From: an uncultured Eubacteriales bacterium
GTDB taxonomy: Bacteria > Bacillota > Clostridia > Christensenellales > Borkfalkiaceae
DNA length: 34,427 nt
Reading direction: 5' to 3'
Assembly: GCA_902465495.1 (NCBI GenBank)
Contig: CABQND010000018.1
Coordinates: 1 to 34,427 of the forward strand
Under the pieces are notes generated by a model. That model searched no databases and had not been told where the DNA came from. It saw nothing but the letters and a program-made list of their open reading frames with translations. Below, in pieces: positions 1-7,128 of this stretch (positions are counted from its first letter, which is position 1; each line of letters starts with the position of its first letter). Both the position numbers and the translations under genes were made by a program.

Positions 1-124
1 GCAAGTTTTGCGGCGGCGCGGGCTTATTTTTTCACCATTTCTTACATACGGGCGTATTATGATTTCGGGGAGAGAAATTCCCGCAGGAGACGGAACGGGC
101 AAATTCCTATGAAAAAGGCGTCGG
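1..124. other. Left edge, no confident gene
   Basis: Two plus-strand frames are open at the left edge; one stops at 110-112 and another at 169-171, so the tail of an upstream gene may lie here. I do not recognise either translation. The stretch is GC-rich and has short complementary blocks (66-69, 80-83, 94-97) that could form weak alternative stems. A TATTAT at 55-60 could be a -10 box, but nothing 17 bp upstream matches a -35 well. Confidence 0.3.
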
Positions 125-151
125 ACGGGCGGAGATGCGCCCGTGTTTTTT
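125..151 (+). terminator. Intrinsic terminator upstream of murA
   Basis: A perfect 7-bp GC-rich stem (125-131 with 138-144, six-base loop) is followed by a run of six T at 146-151. It ends only 23 bases before the murA start. It either ends the upstream transcription unit or acts as an attenuator in a murA leader; I see no good promoter between it and murA. Confidence 0.7.
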
Positions 152-174
152 CCGTTTGCCGAAAGGAGTGAATT

Positions 175-1428
175 ATGGATAAATTTGTGATCGAGGGAGG
201 CAGACCGCTGTACGGCGAGATTGAAATTCAGTCTGCAAAAAATGCCGTATTGCCTTTATTGGCGGCAGCCGTTCTGACAGAAGAACGGGTCGCGATACAT
301 AAATGCCCGCGCATCACCGATGTACTGAATATGGCACAGATTCTTTGTGAGCTGGGCTGTAAAACAAAATTTGAGGGAGATACCCTTGTCATAGACGGCG
401 CGCAGGCGGCAAACCATGAAATACCTGCGGCGCTCGCGAAGGAATTGCGCTCATCCGTTTTCATGCTCGGATCGGTCGTCGCGCGGTTTGGTAAGGCGCG
501 CATTGCCTATCCGGGCGGATGCGACATCGGGCTTCGTCCCATCGACCTGCACCTGAATGGGTTGCGGAGGCTGGGCGTTGCTGTTGCGGAAGACGGAGGA
601 TACATCGACTGTACCTGCAAAGAAATTGAAGGGGCAGAGGTGTTATTGGATTGTCCGAGCGTGGGGGCAACCGAAAATATTATGCTTGCGTCGGTGACGG
701 CGCGGGGCACTACGGTCATACGCAATGCGGCGAAGGAGCCTGAGATCGTCGATCTGCAAAATTTTCTGAACCGCATGGGCGGGAAGGTAGTCGGCGCCGG
801 AACGGCAACCGTTGTGATCGAGGGCGTGGAAAAACTGCACGGCGCTGAATACACGCCTATATCCGATCGTATTGAAGCGGGAACTTTTCTGATTGCGTCG
901 GCAATGTGCGGGGGTGAACTGACTTTACACAATGCCGATGCGGATAATCTCGCCTCGCTTTTACATAAACTTCGCGAAATCAGTTGCAAAATCACAGCAA
1001 AAGATGATAAAATATACATAAAGAGCGGAGCGCGCTTTTCGCCGAAACTGATTGAAACTTCGCCGTATCCGGGTTTTCCTACGGATTTGCAGGCGCCGAT
1101 GTTTGCGCTTGCCTGTATTTGTGAAGGCTCGACGGTGGTAGTGGAGAATTTGTTTGAAACGCGATTCAAACATGTGCCTGAGCTAATCCGCATGGGTGCG
1201 GATGTTACAGTGCGCGGCAGGAGTGCGTTTATTCGCGGGGTGAAGACGTTGCACGGTGCGGACGTATTTGCGTCCGATCTTCGAGGCGGGGCGGCGCTGA
1301 CGTTGGCGGCGATATCCGCAGAAGGATTGAGCACGGTATCCGATTTAAGCTATATCGACAGAGGATATTCGGATTTCGAATACAAACTCCGTTCGGTGGG
1401 GGCGCGGATACGCAGAGTGCGCGTCTGA
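175..1428 (+). CDS. murA: UDP-N-acetylglucosamine 1-carboxyvinyltransferase
   Basis: First committed step of peptidoglycan synthesis in the cytoplasm: transfer of enolpyruvate from phosphoenolpyruvate to UDP-GlcNAc. The 417-residue protein has the usual length and the two-domain EPT fold pattern. It carries the substrate-binding Lys22-Asn23 pair near the N-terminus and the loop PGGCDIGLRPIDLH, with catalytic Cys116 (Cys115 in E. coli). That cysteine is the fosfomycin target, so the protein is predicted to be sensitive. The start is supported by GAAAGGAG just upstream. divIB follows after 30 bp on the same strand, so the two are probably cotranscribed. Many Bacillota carry two murA paralogues; whether this is the primary or second copy cannot be told from one window. 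Confidence 0.97.
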   Translation: MDKFVIEGGRPLYGEIEIQSAKNAVLPLLAAAVLTEERVAIHKCPRITDVLNMAQILCELGCKTKFEGDTLVIDGAQAANHEIPAALAKELRSSVFMLGSVVARFGKARIAYPGGCDIGLRPIDLHLNGLRRLGVAVAEDGGYIDCTCKEIEGAEVLLDCPSVGATENIMLASVTARGTTVIRNAAKEPEIVDLQNFLNRMGGKVVGAGTATVVIEGVEKLHGAEYTPISDRIEAGTFLIASAMCGGELTLHNADADNLASLLHKLREISCKITAKDDKIYIKSGARFSPKLIETSPYPGFPTDLQAPMFALACICEGSTVVVENLFETRFKHVPELIRMGADVTVRGRSAFIRGVKTLHGADVFASDLRGGAALTLAAISAEGLSTVSDLSYIDRGYSDFEYKLRSVGARIRRVRV

Positions 1429-1458
1429 TCCGAGATTTTACACGCAAGAGGAGTTGCG

Positions 1459-2301
1459 ATGCGAAGCAAAAAATTCGTCATAGTTTATGCGGTCGTTGTT
1501 TTTCTGATCGTGTTTCTGATCACATTTAATTCCGTGTGTTCTGTGTCGCAGTTCGATGTTCGATTTAATGCGGGCAGCGCACAAATGACGGCAGCTGCGA
1601 AGCGGGTCCAAGACCGTTTGGATGAAGAATATCTGAACAAGAGTTTTCTCTTTTTCAAAGAGTCGAGTATAGCGGACGTGGTTGCCGAAGAGGGCGGCGG
1701 ATATCTGAAGATCGACAGCATCGAGAAACATTTTCCCAATCGCATTTCTGTTTCAGTGCGGGAAGTGTACGAATGTTATGCTTACGAAAAGGACGGGAAA
1801 TATTATGCGGTCGGCGATGACGGAACGGTGCTTGCGGTCAATGATGCGAATGTCAACAATATTGACGGCAGGAATGTGGAAGTGGTTGGTTTCCGCTTTG
1901 AGGACATAGCGGTCGGAGAGACGTTTGCGGTATCCGAAAAGCAGACGGCGGCGTTTGAAGCGTTGCAGAAATTTTTTGCTCAGATCGAAGAAAAAGGGCT
2001 CCGAGGAAATATCCTGCGGGTAGAATACATTGATATGGGTGTGAGTGATCCCGACAAAAATTTTACGTGGTTTTACATTGATTGCGTGGAAGGGATCCGC
2101 ATCCGCATTGTAAAACCTGAAACGAACACAGAAGAGAAAGTATCGCTGGCGGTTTCGGGATATCTGGGAGAACAGATTGGCGGCGGAACGATCGGTGATG
2201 CGCAGCGCACGTATGGATACATCACTGTGCAGGACAGCGGAGGGGAAGTCCGCGCCGAATATTCGGAAGAAAAGCCTGAAGATTGGGCCATCGGCGAATA
2301 A
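1459..2301 (+). CDS. divIB: Cell division protein DivIB/FtsQ
   Basis: Bitopic divisome protein that, with FtsL and DivIC in this family, helps recruit and activate the septal peptidoglycan synthase. The 280-residue product has a short cytoplasmic N-terminus, one membrane segment at about residues 7-27, then an extracytoplasmic part. A POTRA-like region at about 30-100 is followed by the FtsQ/DivIB beta-domain signature, a VREVYECYAY segment then a KYYAVGDDGTVL segment. The C-terminal tail is acidic. The start follows a GAGGAG ribosome site. It lies 30 bp after murA and ahead of ftsA and ftsZ, the usual division-cluster context. The assignment rests on topology, motif and position, since this family diverges strongly in sequence. 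Confidence 0.85.
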   Translation: MRSKKFVIVYAVVVFLIVFLITFNSVCSVSQFDVRFNAGSAQMTAAAKRVQDRLDEEYLNKSFLFFKESSIADVVAEEGGGYLKIDSIEKHFPNRISVSVREVYECYAYEKDGKYYAVGDDGTVLAVNDANVNNIDGRNVEVVGFRFEDIAVGETFAVSEKQTAAFEALQKFFAQIEEKGLRGNILRVEYIDMGVSDPDKNFTWFYIDCVEGIRIRIVKPETNTEEKVSLAVSGYLGEQIGGGTIGDAQRTYGYITVQDSGGEVRAEYSEEKPEDWAIGE

Positions 2302-2321
2302 AAAATACCAAAATTTTCCAA

Positions 2322-2361
2322 AACGTTTCCCGAAAGAAATCTTTCGGGAAACGTTATTTTT
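2322..2361 (+). terminator. Intrinsic terminator after divIB
   Basis: A perfect 16-bp inverted repeat (2322-2337 with 2340-2355) with a two-base centre is followed by ATTTTTAT. It lies 20 bp after the divIB stop and directly abuts the -35 box of the next promoter, separating murA-divIB from ftsA-ftsZ. Confidence 0.85.
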
Positions 2362-2362
2362 A

Positions 2363-2391
2363 TTGACATTAGAAAAAATTTATTATAAAAT
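2363..2391 (+). promoter_or_regulatory. Sigma-A-type promoter for ftsA-ftsZ
   Basis: TTGACA at 2363-2368, a 17-bp spacer and TAAAAT at 2386-2391. It sits immediately after the divIB terminator and about 50 bp before the ftsA-like start, so it would give ftsA-ftsZ transcription of their own. Confidence 0.8.
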
Positions 2392-2439
2392 AGTGTTTGT
2401 ATAAATCATTCAATTTAAGGCAGGATACGGAGAGGAAAA

Positions 2440-3606
2440 ATGAGCCGCAGAAGCGTGACTGTGCTCGATGTGCGATCCGGCGAAGTGACGGTCGTAACGG
2501 GGGAGCGCGGAGTAAATAACACTTTCGTTTTTAAGGGTGTTCATACGCAGCCGTACGAGGGCTATGCCGATGCGGAATTTTTCGATCTGAAAAGTTTGCA
2601 GAATGCGATCGATGTTTCTTTGCAGGAAACGGAGCGCAGCTGCGGGGAGGCCGTGCGCAAGATTTATGTAGGTGTTCCCGGAGAATTCCTCCGCGTAATA
2701 CCGAAACAATGCCTGATGAGCTTTCAAAGCAAGCGCCGAGTAACGGCAGCCGATCTGGACGTGTTGTTTGACAAAGGTTTTACCGCGGCGGAAGAAGGGT
2801 TTACGCTCATACGCCGTTCCGCGATCGGTTATGTGACGTCGGACAAGCGCCGCACGATCGATCCTGTCGGAATGATCAGTGACTCGCTTGAGGGGTATCT
2901 GAGTTATTTTCTTGCAGACAACCGATACATAGAGATACTGCGCAACATTCTTGCCGAATACGGAATCGTGAAAGTGGAGTTTCTGCCCACATCTTTGGCG
3001 GAAGCGATGTATCTGATCTCATCGGAATCGCGAGACGAATATGCGATTCTTTTAGATATCGACGATATCAGTATGACGTTCAGCGCGGTGTGTGGCAACG
3101 GAATTGTCTACCAAAACGCATCCTCTGTGGGAGGCGGTCATGTGATTGCGCAAATCTATCGCGACGGGGATGTTGACATTCCGTACGATGTTGCAAAAGC
3201 GATGATCGCGAAGATCAATCTTTCGGGTAAAGAGGATGAAAACGCGGTAATTGAATGTTTTGGAGAGGATCGCATTTATACATTGCCGATGCGTTTTCTG
3301 AAAGAACGGGTCAAGGACGGGTTGGATCTGATCTGTGAAGAGATCAACAAGAGTCTTGAACCTTTGGAAGACAGAAACGCCGATTATAAACCGATATTGC
3401 TTACGGGTGGGGGGATCACTTGGATCCGCGGTGCGCGCGAACATCTTACCAATCGGCTCAACCGGATGGTGGAGATCGTAACGCCGAAATTACCGTACTA
3501 CAATAAGGCATCGAAAAGTTCACTTTTGAGCCTTTTGAATATGGCGCTGGAAACCAAGCGCGAAAAAAGTTTTTTCTACAAATTATTTAACGGATTCGGA
3601 GGGTAA
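2440..3606 (+). CDS. ftsA: FtsA-like actin-fold division protein, divergent
   Basis: FtsA is an actin-like protein that tethers FtsZ filaments to the membrane at midcell. The 388-residue product lies 8 bp before ftsZ and follows the FtsA layout. It has an FtsA-like segment IYVGVPGEFLRV (75-86), the SVGGGHVIAQIY segment (229-240) and the adenosine-site motif LTGGG (321-325). It ends in a charged then hydrophobic helix (about 374-388, FFYKLFNGF) typical of the FtsA membrane-targeting tail. The phosphate 1 motif, normally like DIGTS, reads DVRSG at 10-14. The phosphate 2 region, normally DIGGGTTD, reads DIDDISMTF at 206-214 and lacks the glycines. ATP binding may therefore be weak or lost. The start follows GGAGAGG. 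A diverged FtsA/PilM-type relative is the alternative, but position favours FtsA. Confidence 0.85.
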   Translation: MSRRSVTVLDVRSGEVTVVTGERGVNNTFVFKGVHTQPYEGYADAEFFDLKSLQNAIDVSLQETERSCGEAVRKIYVGVPGEFLRVIPKQCLMSFQSKRRVTAADLDVLFDKGFTAAEEGFTLIRRSAIGYVTSDKRRTIDPVGMISDSLEGYLSYFLADNRYIEILRNILAEYGIVKVEFLPTSLAEAMYLISSESRDEYAILLDIDDISMTFSAVCGNGIVYQNASSVGGGHVIAQIYRDGDVDIPYDVAKAMIAKINLSGKEDENAVIECFGEDRIYTLPMRFLKERVKDGLDLICEEINKSLEPLEDRNADYKPILLTGGGITWIRGAREHLTNRLNRMVEIVTPKLPYYNKASKSSLLSLLNMALETKREKSFFYKLFNGFGG

Positions 3607-3614
3607 ATTTTACT

Positions 3615-5015
3615 ATGTTCAACAGTTTAGACAGTTTGTCCGGAGTGGCAAGGATTAAAGTCATCGGTGTCGGGGGCGCCGGAAATAACGCGGTGAACCG
3701 TATGATCGAAGCGGGGATTCAGAGCGCGAGTTATGTTGCCGTCAACACGGACAAGCAGATATTGCTCTTATCCAAAGCGGAGAATAAAATTCAGATCGGT
3801 TCTGCACTGACCAAAGGTCTTGGCGCGGGCGCGGAGCCCGAAGTCGGAAGGGCGGCAGCAGAAGAGAGCAAGGAAGTTCTTACCGAAGCTGTAAAAGATA
3901 CTGACCTTTTGTTTATTACAGCAGGCATGGGCGGCGGCACGGGAACCGGTGCGGCGCCTGTTATTGCGAAAATTGCGCGCGATTTAAAGATTCTTACGAT
4001 CGCGATCGTCACGGAGCCGTTTAATTTTGAAGGCAAAAAGCGTATGGACAATACGGCGAAAGGTTTGGAAAACCTCAAAAAGTACGTTGATACGCTCATT
4101 ATTATTCCGAACGACAAGATCAGCTGCGTTGTTCCTAAGAATACGCCGATGGTGGAAGCTCTCCGTGTTGCGGACGAGATCCTGAAACAGGGTATCCGCG
4201 GCATTGCGGACCTGATCGTAAATCCTGCGCTTATCAACCTTGACTTTGCGGACGTGCGCACCATTTTAAAAGACCAGGGTCTGGCGCATATGGGCGTCGG
4301 CGTGGCGAAAGGCGAAAACAGGATCGTAGAGGCTGTGCGCCTTGCGGTCAACTGCCCGCTTTTGACGACAACGATCGAAGGCGCAAAGGGCGTCATCCTC
4401 AACATTGTCGGCGGCAACGATTTGACGATGGACGAAGTGCAGACGGCGGCAACGCTTGTGCAGAGCGTAGTCGATTATTCTGCAAACATTATTTTCGGTG
4501 CATGCATCGACAGCAATATTAACGACGAAGTGGAGGTTACGGTTATTGCGACGGGCTTCCCCAATCCTGAAAATATGTATAATGCGAAGGATGAACGCAA
4601 TGTTTCCAGTCGCAATTTCTTCGTGAATCGCGGACTTCCCGAACGTGCCGGGGAAGAAGCTCCCGCACAGCCTGTCCAGCAGGCGGCGCCTTCGTATATT
4701 CGCACGCCTATGAACAATACAATGCAGGGACAGCAGCCCCCGGTGTATAAACAGCCGTATCAGCAGCAATATGACCAGGGGAGAGAGCAGTACCGTCAGC
4801 AATATGCACAGCCCCAGCAGCAGTATGCGCAGCCGCAGCAGCCGCAGTACGCGCAGCCGCAGCAGCCGCAGTACGCGCAGCCCCAGCAGCCGCAATACGC
4901 ACAGCCGCAACAGCCGCAGTATGCGCAGCAACAGCAGTCCCGTCCTGCGCCGGATGCGGATGCAAACAGCAAAGAATTACCGACTTTTGTGCAGCGTCTT
5001 TTCAAAAAGAGATAA
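3615..5015 (+). CDS. ftsZ: Cell division GTPase FtsZ
   Basis: Tubulin-like GTPase that polymerises into the cytokinetic ring. The 466-residue protein has the nucleotide-binding start (IGVGGAGNNAVNRM), the tubulin signature GGGTGTG at 106-112 and the T7-loop NLDFADV at 208-214 needed for GTP hydrolysis. The globular core ends near residue 320. A long disordered linker then includes QYAQPQQP repeats at about 396-441. The C-terminal peptide LPTFVQRLFKKR binds FtsA and other partners in this family. The linker is longer and more repetitive than in B. subtilis FtsZ (382 residues in total). The start follows CGGAGGG, 8 bp after ftsA. A strong terminator follows. Confidence 0.98.
   Translation: MFNSLDSLSGVARIKVIGVGGAGNNAVNRMIEAGIQSASYVAVNTDKQILLLSKAENKIQIGSALTKGLGAGAEPEVGRAAAEESKEVLTEAVKDTDLLFITAGMGGGTGTGAAPVIAKIARDLKILTIAIVTEPFNFEGKKRMDNTAKGLENLKKYVDTLIIIPNDKISCVVPKNTPMVEALRVADEILKQGIRGIADLIVNPALINLDFADVRTILKDQGLAHMGVGVAKGENRIVEAVRLAVNCPLLTTTIEGAKGVILNIVGGNDLTMDEVQTAATLVQSVVDYSANIIFGACIDSNINDEVEVTVIATGFPNPENMYNAKDERNVSSRNFFVNRGLPERAGEEAPAQPVQQAAPSYIRTPMNNTMQGQQPPVYKQPYQQQYDQGREQYRQQYAQPQQQYAQPQQPQYAQPQQPQYAQPQQPQYAQPQQPQYAQQQQSRPAPDADANSKELPTFVQRLFKKR
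4800..4940 (+). repeat. 24-bp tandem repeat in ftsZ linker
   Basis: About six in-frame copies encode the eight-residue unit QYAQPQQP. The first (4800-4820) is one codon short; full units run 4821-4844, 4845-4868, 4869-4892 and 4893-4916; a diverged copy is at 4917-4940. Copies differ mostly at synonymous positions. Because the unit is a multiple of three, copy-number changes would keep the frame and alter linker length. Confidence 0.9.
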
Positions 5016-5049
5016 TGCTATTGGCGTGAAAACTCAAAAATACTCGATT

Positions 5050-5087
5050 AAAAATAGCGGGGCGCAAATATGCCCCGCTATTTTTGG
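5050..5087 (+). terminator. Intrinsic terminator after ftsZ
   Basis: A 14-bp perfect stem (5050-5063 with 5072-5085) with an eight-base loop and flanking A and T runs lies 35 bp after the ftsZ stop. Confidence 0.9.
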
Positions 5088-5120
5088 TGATATGATCGAA
5101 TATGTTGCTCGTTGATATTT

Positions 5121-5167
5121 GACAAAGAAAAAAGAGGGGAATAAAAATTCCTCTCTTTTATTTTGTC
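5121..5167. terminator. Second hairpin, probable spoVG terminator
   Basis: A nearly perfect inverted repeat (outer GACAAA/TTTGTC, inner AGAGGGGAA with one G-T pairing) lies between convergent ftsZ and spoVG. Read on the minus strand, the stem is followed by a T-rich tract, as expected for spoVG termination. It may also back up the ftsZ terminator. Confidence 0.75.
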
Positions 5168-5248
5168 ATCAAAGAACAAATAAGCAAAGTGCTGAAATTT
5201 TTTCTCAAATGCCCTATATATCGATTTGATCGGAACAATTTGAGAAAT

Positions 5249-5518
5249 TTATTCTGCTTTGGCAAGCTCTTCGTTGTAAACGGCGAGAATTGCGTTGCGC
5301 AGTTCTTCGCGTGTTTCGGTATTGAGGGGGTGAGCTATGTCTTTGAATTCGCCGTCATTTGTTTTACGGCTGGGCATGGCGATGAAGGGCCCGTCTGTCC
5401 CGTCGATCACCTTAATGTCATGAACGACAAAACAATCGTCGATCGTGATTGATGCAACCGCTTTGAGCTTGCTGTCATCTTTTTTTACAAATCTGATCCG
5501 AACGTCTGAAATTTTCAA
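5249..5518 (-). CDS. spoVG: Septation/sporulation regulator SpoVG
   Basis: Small nucleic-acid-binding regulator of the SpoVG family, linked to septation and sporulation in Bacillus and to virulence regulation in staphylococci and Listeria. The product begins (M)KISDVRIRFV and carries the family core ASITIDDCFVVHDIKVIDG, then PFIAMPSRKT and GEFKDIAHPLN. No ATG is available. AAGGAGG (5528-5534) is nine bases from the TTG at 5516-5518, giving 89 residues and matching the family N-terminus. A TTG at 5525-5527 directly touches the ribosome site and is less likely. The gene is divergent from murC and convergent with ftsZ, with its own promoter and terminator. Confidence 0.95.
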   Translation of the reverse strand: MKISDVRIRFVKKDDSKLKAVASITIDDCFVVHDIKVIDGTDGPFIAMPSRKTNDGEFKDIAHPLNTETREELRNAILAVYNEELAKAE

Positions 5519-5560
5519 AACAATCAACCTCCTTATCCAGTAGCGTTCATACGTATTTTT

Positions 5561-5589
5561 ATTGTACTATACAATTTTTGATTTTTCAA
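5561..5589 (-). promoter_or_regulatory. Sigma-A-type promoter for spoVG
   Basis: On the minus strand, TTGAAA (5584-5589), a 17-bp spacer and TACAAT (5561-5566). A series of A-tracts lies directly upstream of the -35 box, the position of an UP element. B. subtilis spoVG uses sigma-H; this site looks like sigma-A instead. Confidence 0.7.
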
Positions 5590-5684
5590 TAATGTTTTAA
5601 AAATTTTTAAAAAAATTTTCAAAAAAAATCGAAAAAAATCGACAAAAAAGACAGTTTTGCGACTTCTGAGCATATATTTATGCT

Positions 5685-7031
5685 ATGAGTAGGAAGTTTT
5701 GGACAGAAATGCACTCGGTTTATTTCATAGGAATTGGCGGAATCAGCATGAGCGGGCTGGCGCATTATCTTCATACGCTTGGATTTTCGGTCGCGGGAAG
5801 CGATATTTCCTCCAATGAAGAGACGGCAAAACTGGCGGCTGAAGGTATTCGCATATATCGCGGTCACAAGGCGGGAAATCTTAAGGAAGTGGATGCGGTT
5901 GTCGTCGGATCGGCGATACCGGAAACCAATCCTGAGCTTTGCAAAGCGCGTCGGCTGGGAATTCCTGTATATAACAGGGCAGAATTGCTTGCTATAGTCG
6001 CGTCTTCATTTGAAAATGTGATCGGTATTGCCGGAAGTCACGGCAAGACAACGGCGACGGCGATGTGTGCGCATGTGATGCAGGCATGTTCGGGGCGATG
6101 TACTGCGCATATTGGCGGTGAGGATATCGGTTACAGCAATTTTTTTGCAGGCGGCGATAAATATTTTGTCACTGAGGCTTGTGAGTATAAAGGTAATTTT
6201 TTGAAGTTGAAGCCGGATATCGCGGTGATTCTGAACACAGATAAAGATCATCTTGAATGTTACGGAAGCGAGGAAAAATTACTGGAAGCATTTACGACGT
6301 TTGCCCGATCGGCAAAGACAGCGATCGTGTGTGGGGAAGATCGAATCGCTTGTGAGTTTCCGGAGGCGCTGAAATTCGGGCTTATGCGTGATTGTGATAT
6401 ATTTGCCGACGATATCCGTTCTTGCGGCGGAAAATATTCTTTTACGTTGTGTGCGCGTGGAGAGGTGTTTGATAAAATTCGCCTGAATGTTTACGGAGTG
6501 CATAACATTTACAATGCCCTTGCCGCGGCATCGGTTGCATATCATTACGGGTATCCGCCGGTATTGATAGCAGAGGGATTGCGTGAATTTAAAGGCATAA
6601 GGCGCCGTTTTGAATTTTTAGGGAAGATGCGCGGCGCCGATCTCATCGCGGACTATGCGCATCATCCTCGTGAAATTGCTGCGGCATTGCGCACGGCGCG
6701 CGAAGTATTTAAGGGACGATTATTCGTTGTTTTTCAGCCGCATACTTATTCACGCACAAAACTTCTCTTTTCGGAATTTGTTTCCGCGCTTGGGGATGTA
6801 GAAAATCTCGTAATTTATAAGACATATCCGGCAAGAGAATATTTTGATGCGGAGGGGAGTGCGCTGACACTTTCGGAACATTTGCCCAATTCTTTGTATA
6901 TCGATTCGGTTCGCGAGCTTGAGATTTATTTGCGCTGTTCACTTTCCGCAGGCGATTGCGTACTTTTTCTCGGGGCGGGCGATATTTATTTTGCGGCAAA
7001 ACAACTTCTTTTGCGTCAAGGATCTTGTTGA
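5685..7031 (+). CDS. murC: UDP-N-acetylmuramate--L-alanine ligase
   Basis: Cytoplasmic ATP-dependent ligase that adds L-alanine to UDP-MurNAc in peptidoglycan synthesis. The 448-residue protein has the N-terminal Rossmann segment YFIGIGGISMSGLAHYL, the Mur-ligase P-loop GSHGKTTATAM at 117-127, the NTDKDHLECYGS segment and the C-terminal DYAHHPREI motif. Length is normal for MurC. The start is uncertain: no ribosome site precedes ATG 5685, whereas AGGAAG (5691-5696) precedes an in-frame ATG at 5709, which would give 440 residues. Both starts fit the spread seen in the family. It is divergent from spoVG and ends at a bidirectional terminator. Confidence 0.97.
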   Translation: MSRKFWTEMHSVYFIGIGGISMSGLAHYLHTLGFSVAGSDISSNEETAKLAAEGIRIYRGHKAGNLKEVDAVVVGSAIPETNPELCKARRLGIPVYNRAELLAIVASSFENVIGIAGSHGKTTATAMCAHVMQACSGRCTAHIGGEDIGYSNFFAGGDKYFVTEACEYKGNFLKLKPDIAVILNTDKDHLECYGSEEKLLEAFTTFARSAKTAIVCGEDRIACEFPEALKFGLMRDCDIFADDIRSCGGKYSFTLCARGEVFDKIRLNVYGVHNIYNALAAASVAYHYGYPPVLIAEGLREFKGIRRRFEFLGKMRGADLIADYAHHPREIAAALRTAREVFKGRLFVVFQPHTYSRTKLLFSEFVSALGDVENLVIYKTYPAREYFDAEGSALTLSEHLPNSLYIDSVRELEIYLRCSLSAGDCVLFLGAGDIYFAAKQLLLRQGSC

Positions 7032-7082
7032 CAATATAAAATATCGAAAAATTGCATAATTTTGCATGAACGGAAAAAATAA

Positions 7083-7115
7083 AAAGAACGGCTCGTTGCG
7101 GGCCGTTCTTTGTTG
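7083..7115. terminator. Bidirectional terminator, murC / DUF815 gene
   Basis: A 10-bp perfect stem (7083-7092 with 7102-7111) and a nine-base loop lie between convergent genes. A-rich sequence on the left and T-rich on the right let it act on both strands. Confidence 0.85.
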
Positions 7116-7128
7116 TATTGTCAGCGGG

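Noticed and set aside
507..1334. 275-codon open frame on the minus strand
   Set aside because: Antisense to murA, low-complexity composition and no supporting signals.
4800..4940. Regular 24-bp repeats resembling a short-repeat array
   Set aside because: They are in frame inside ftsZ, contiguous without spacers, and vary synonymously, so this is a coding repeat and not CRISPR.
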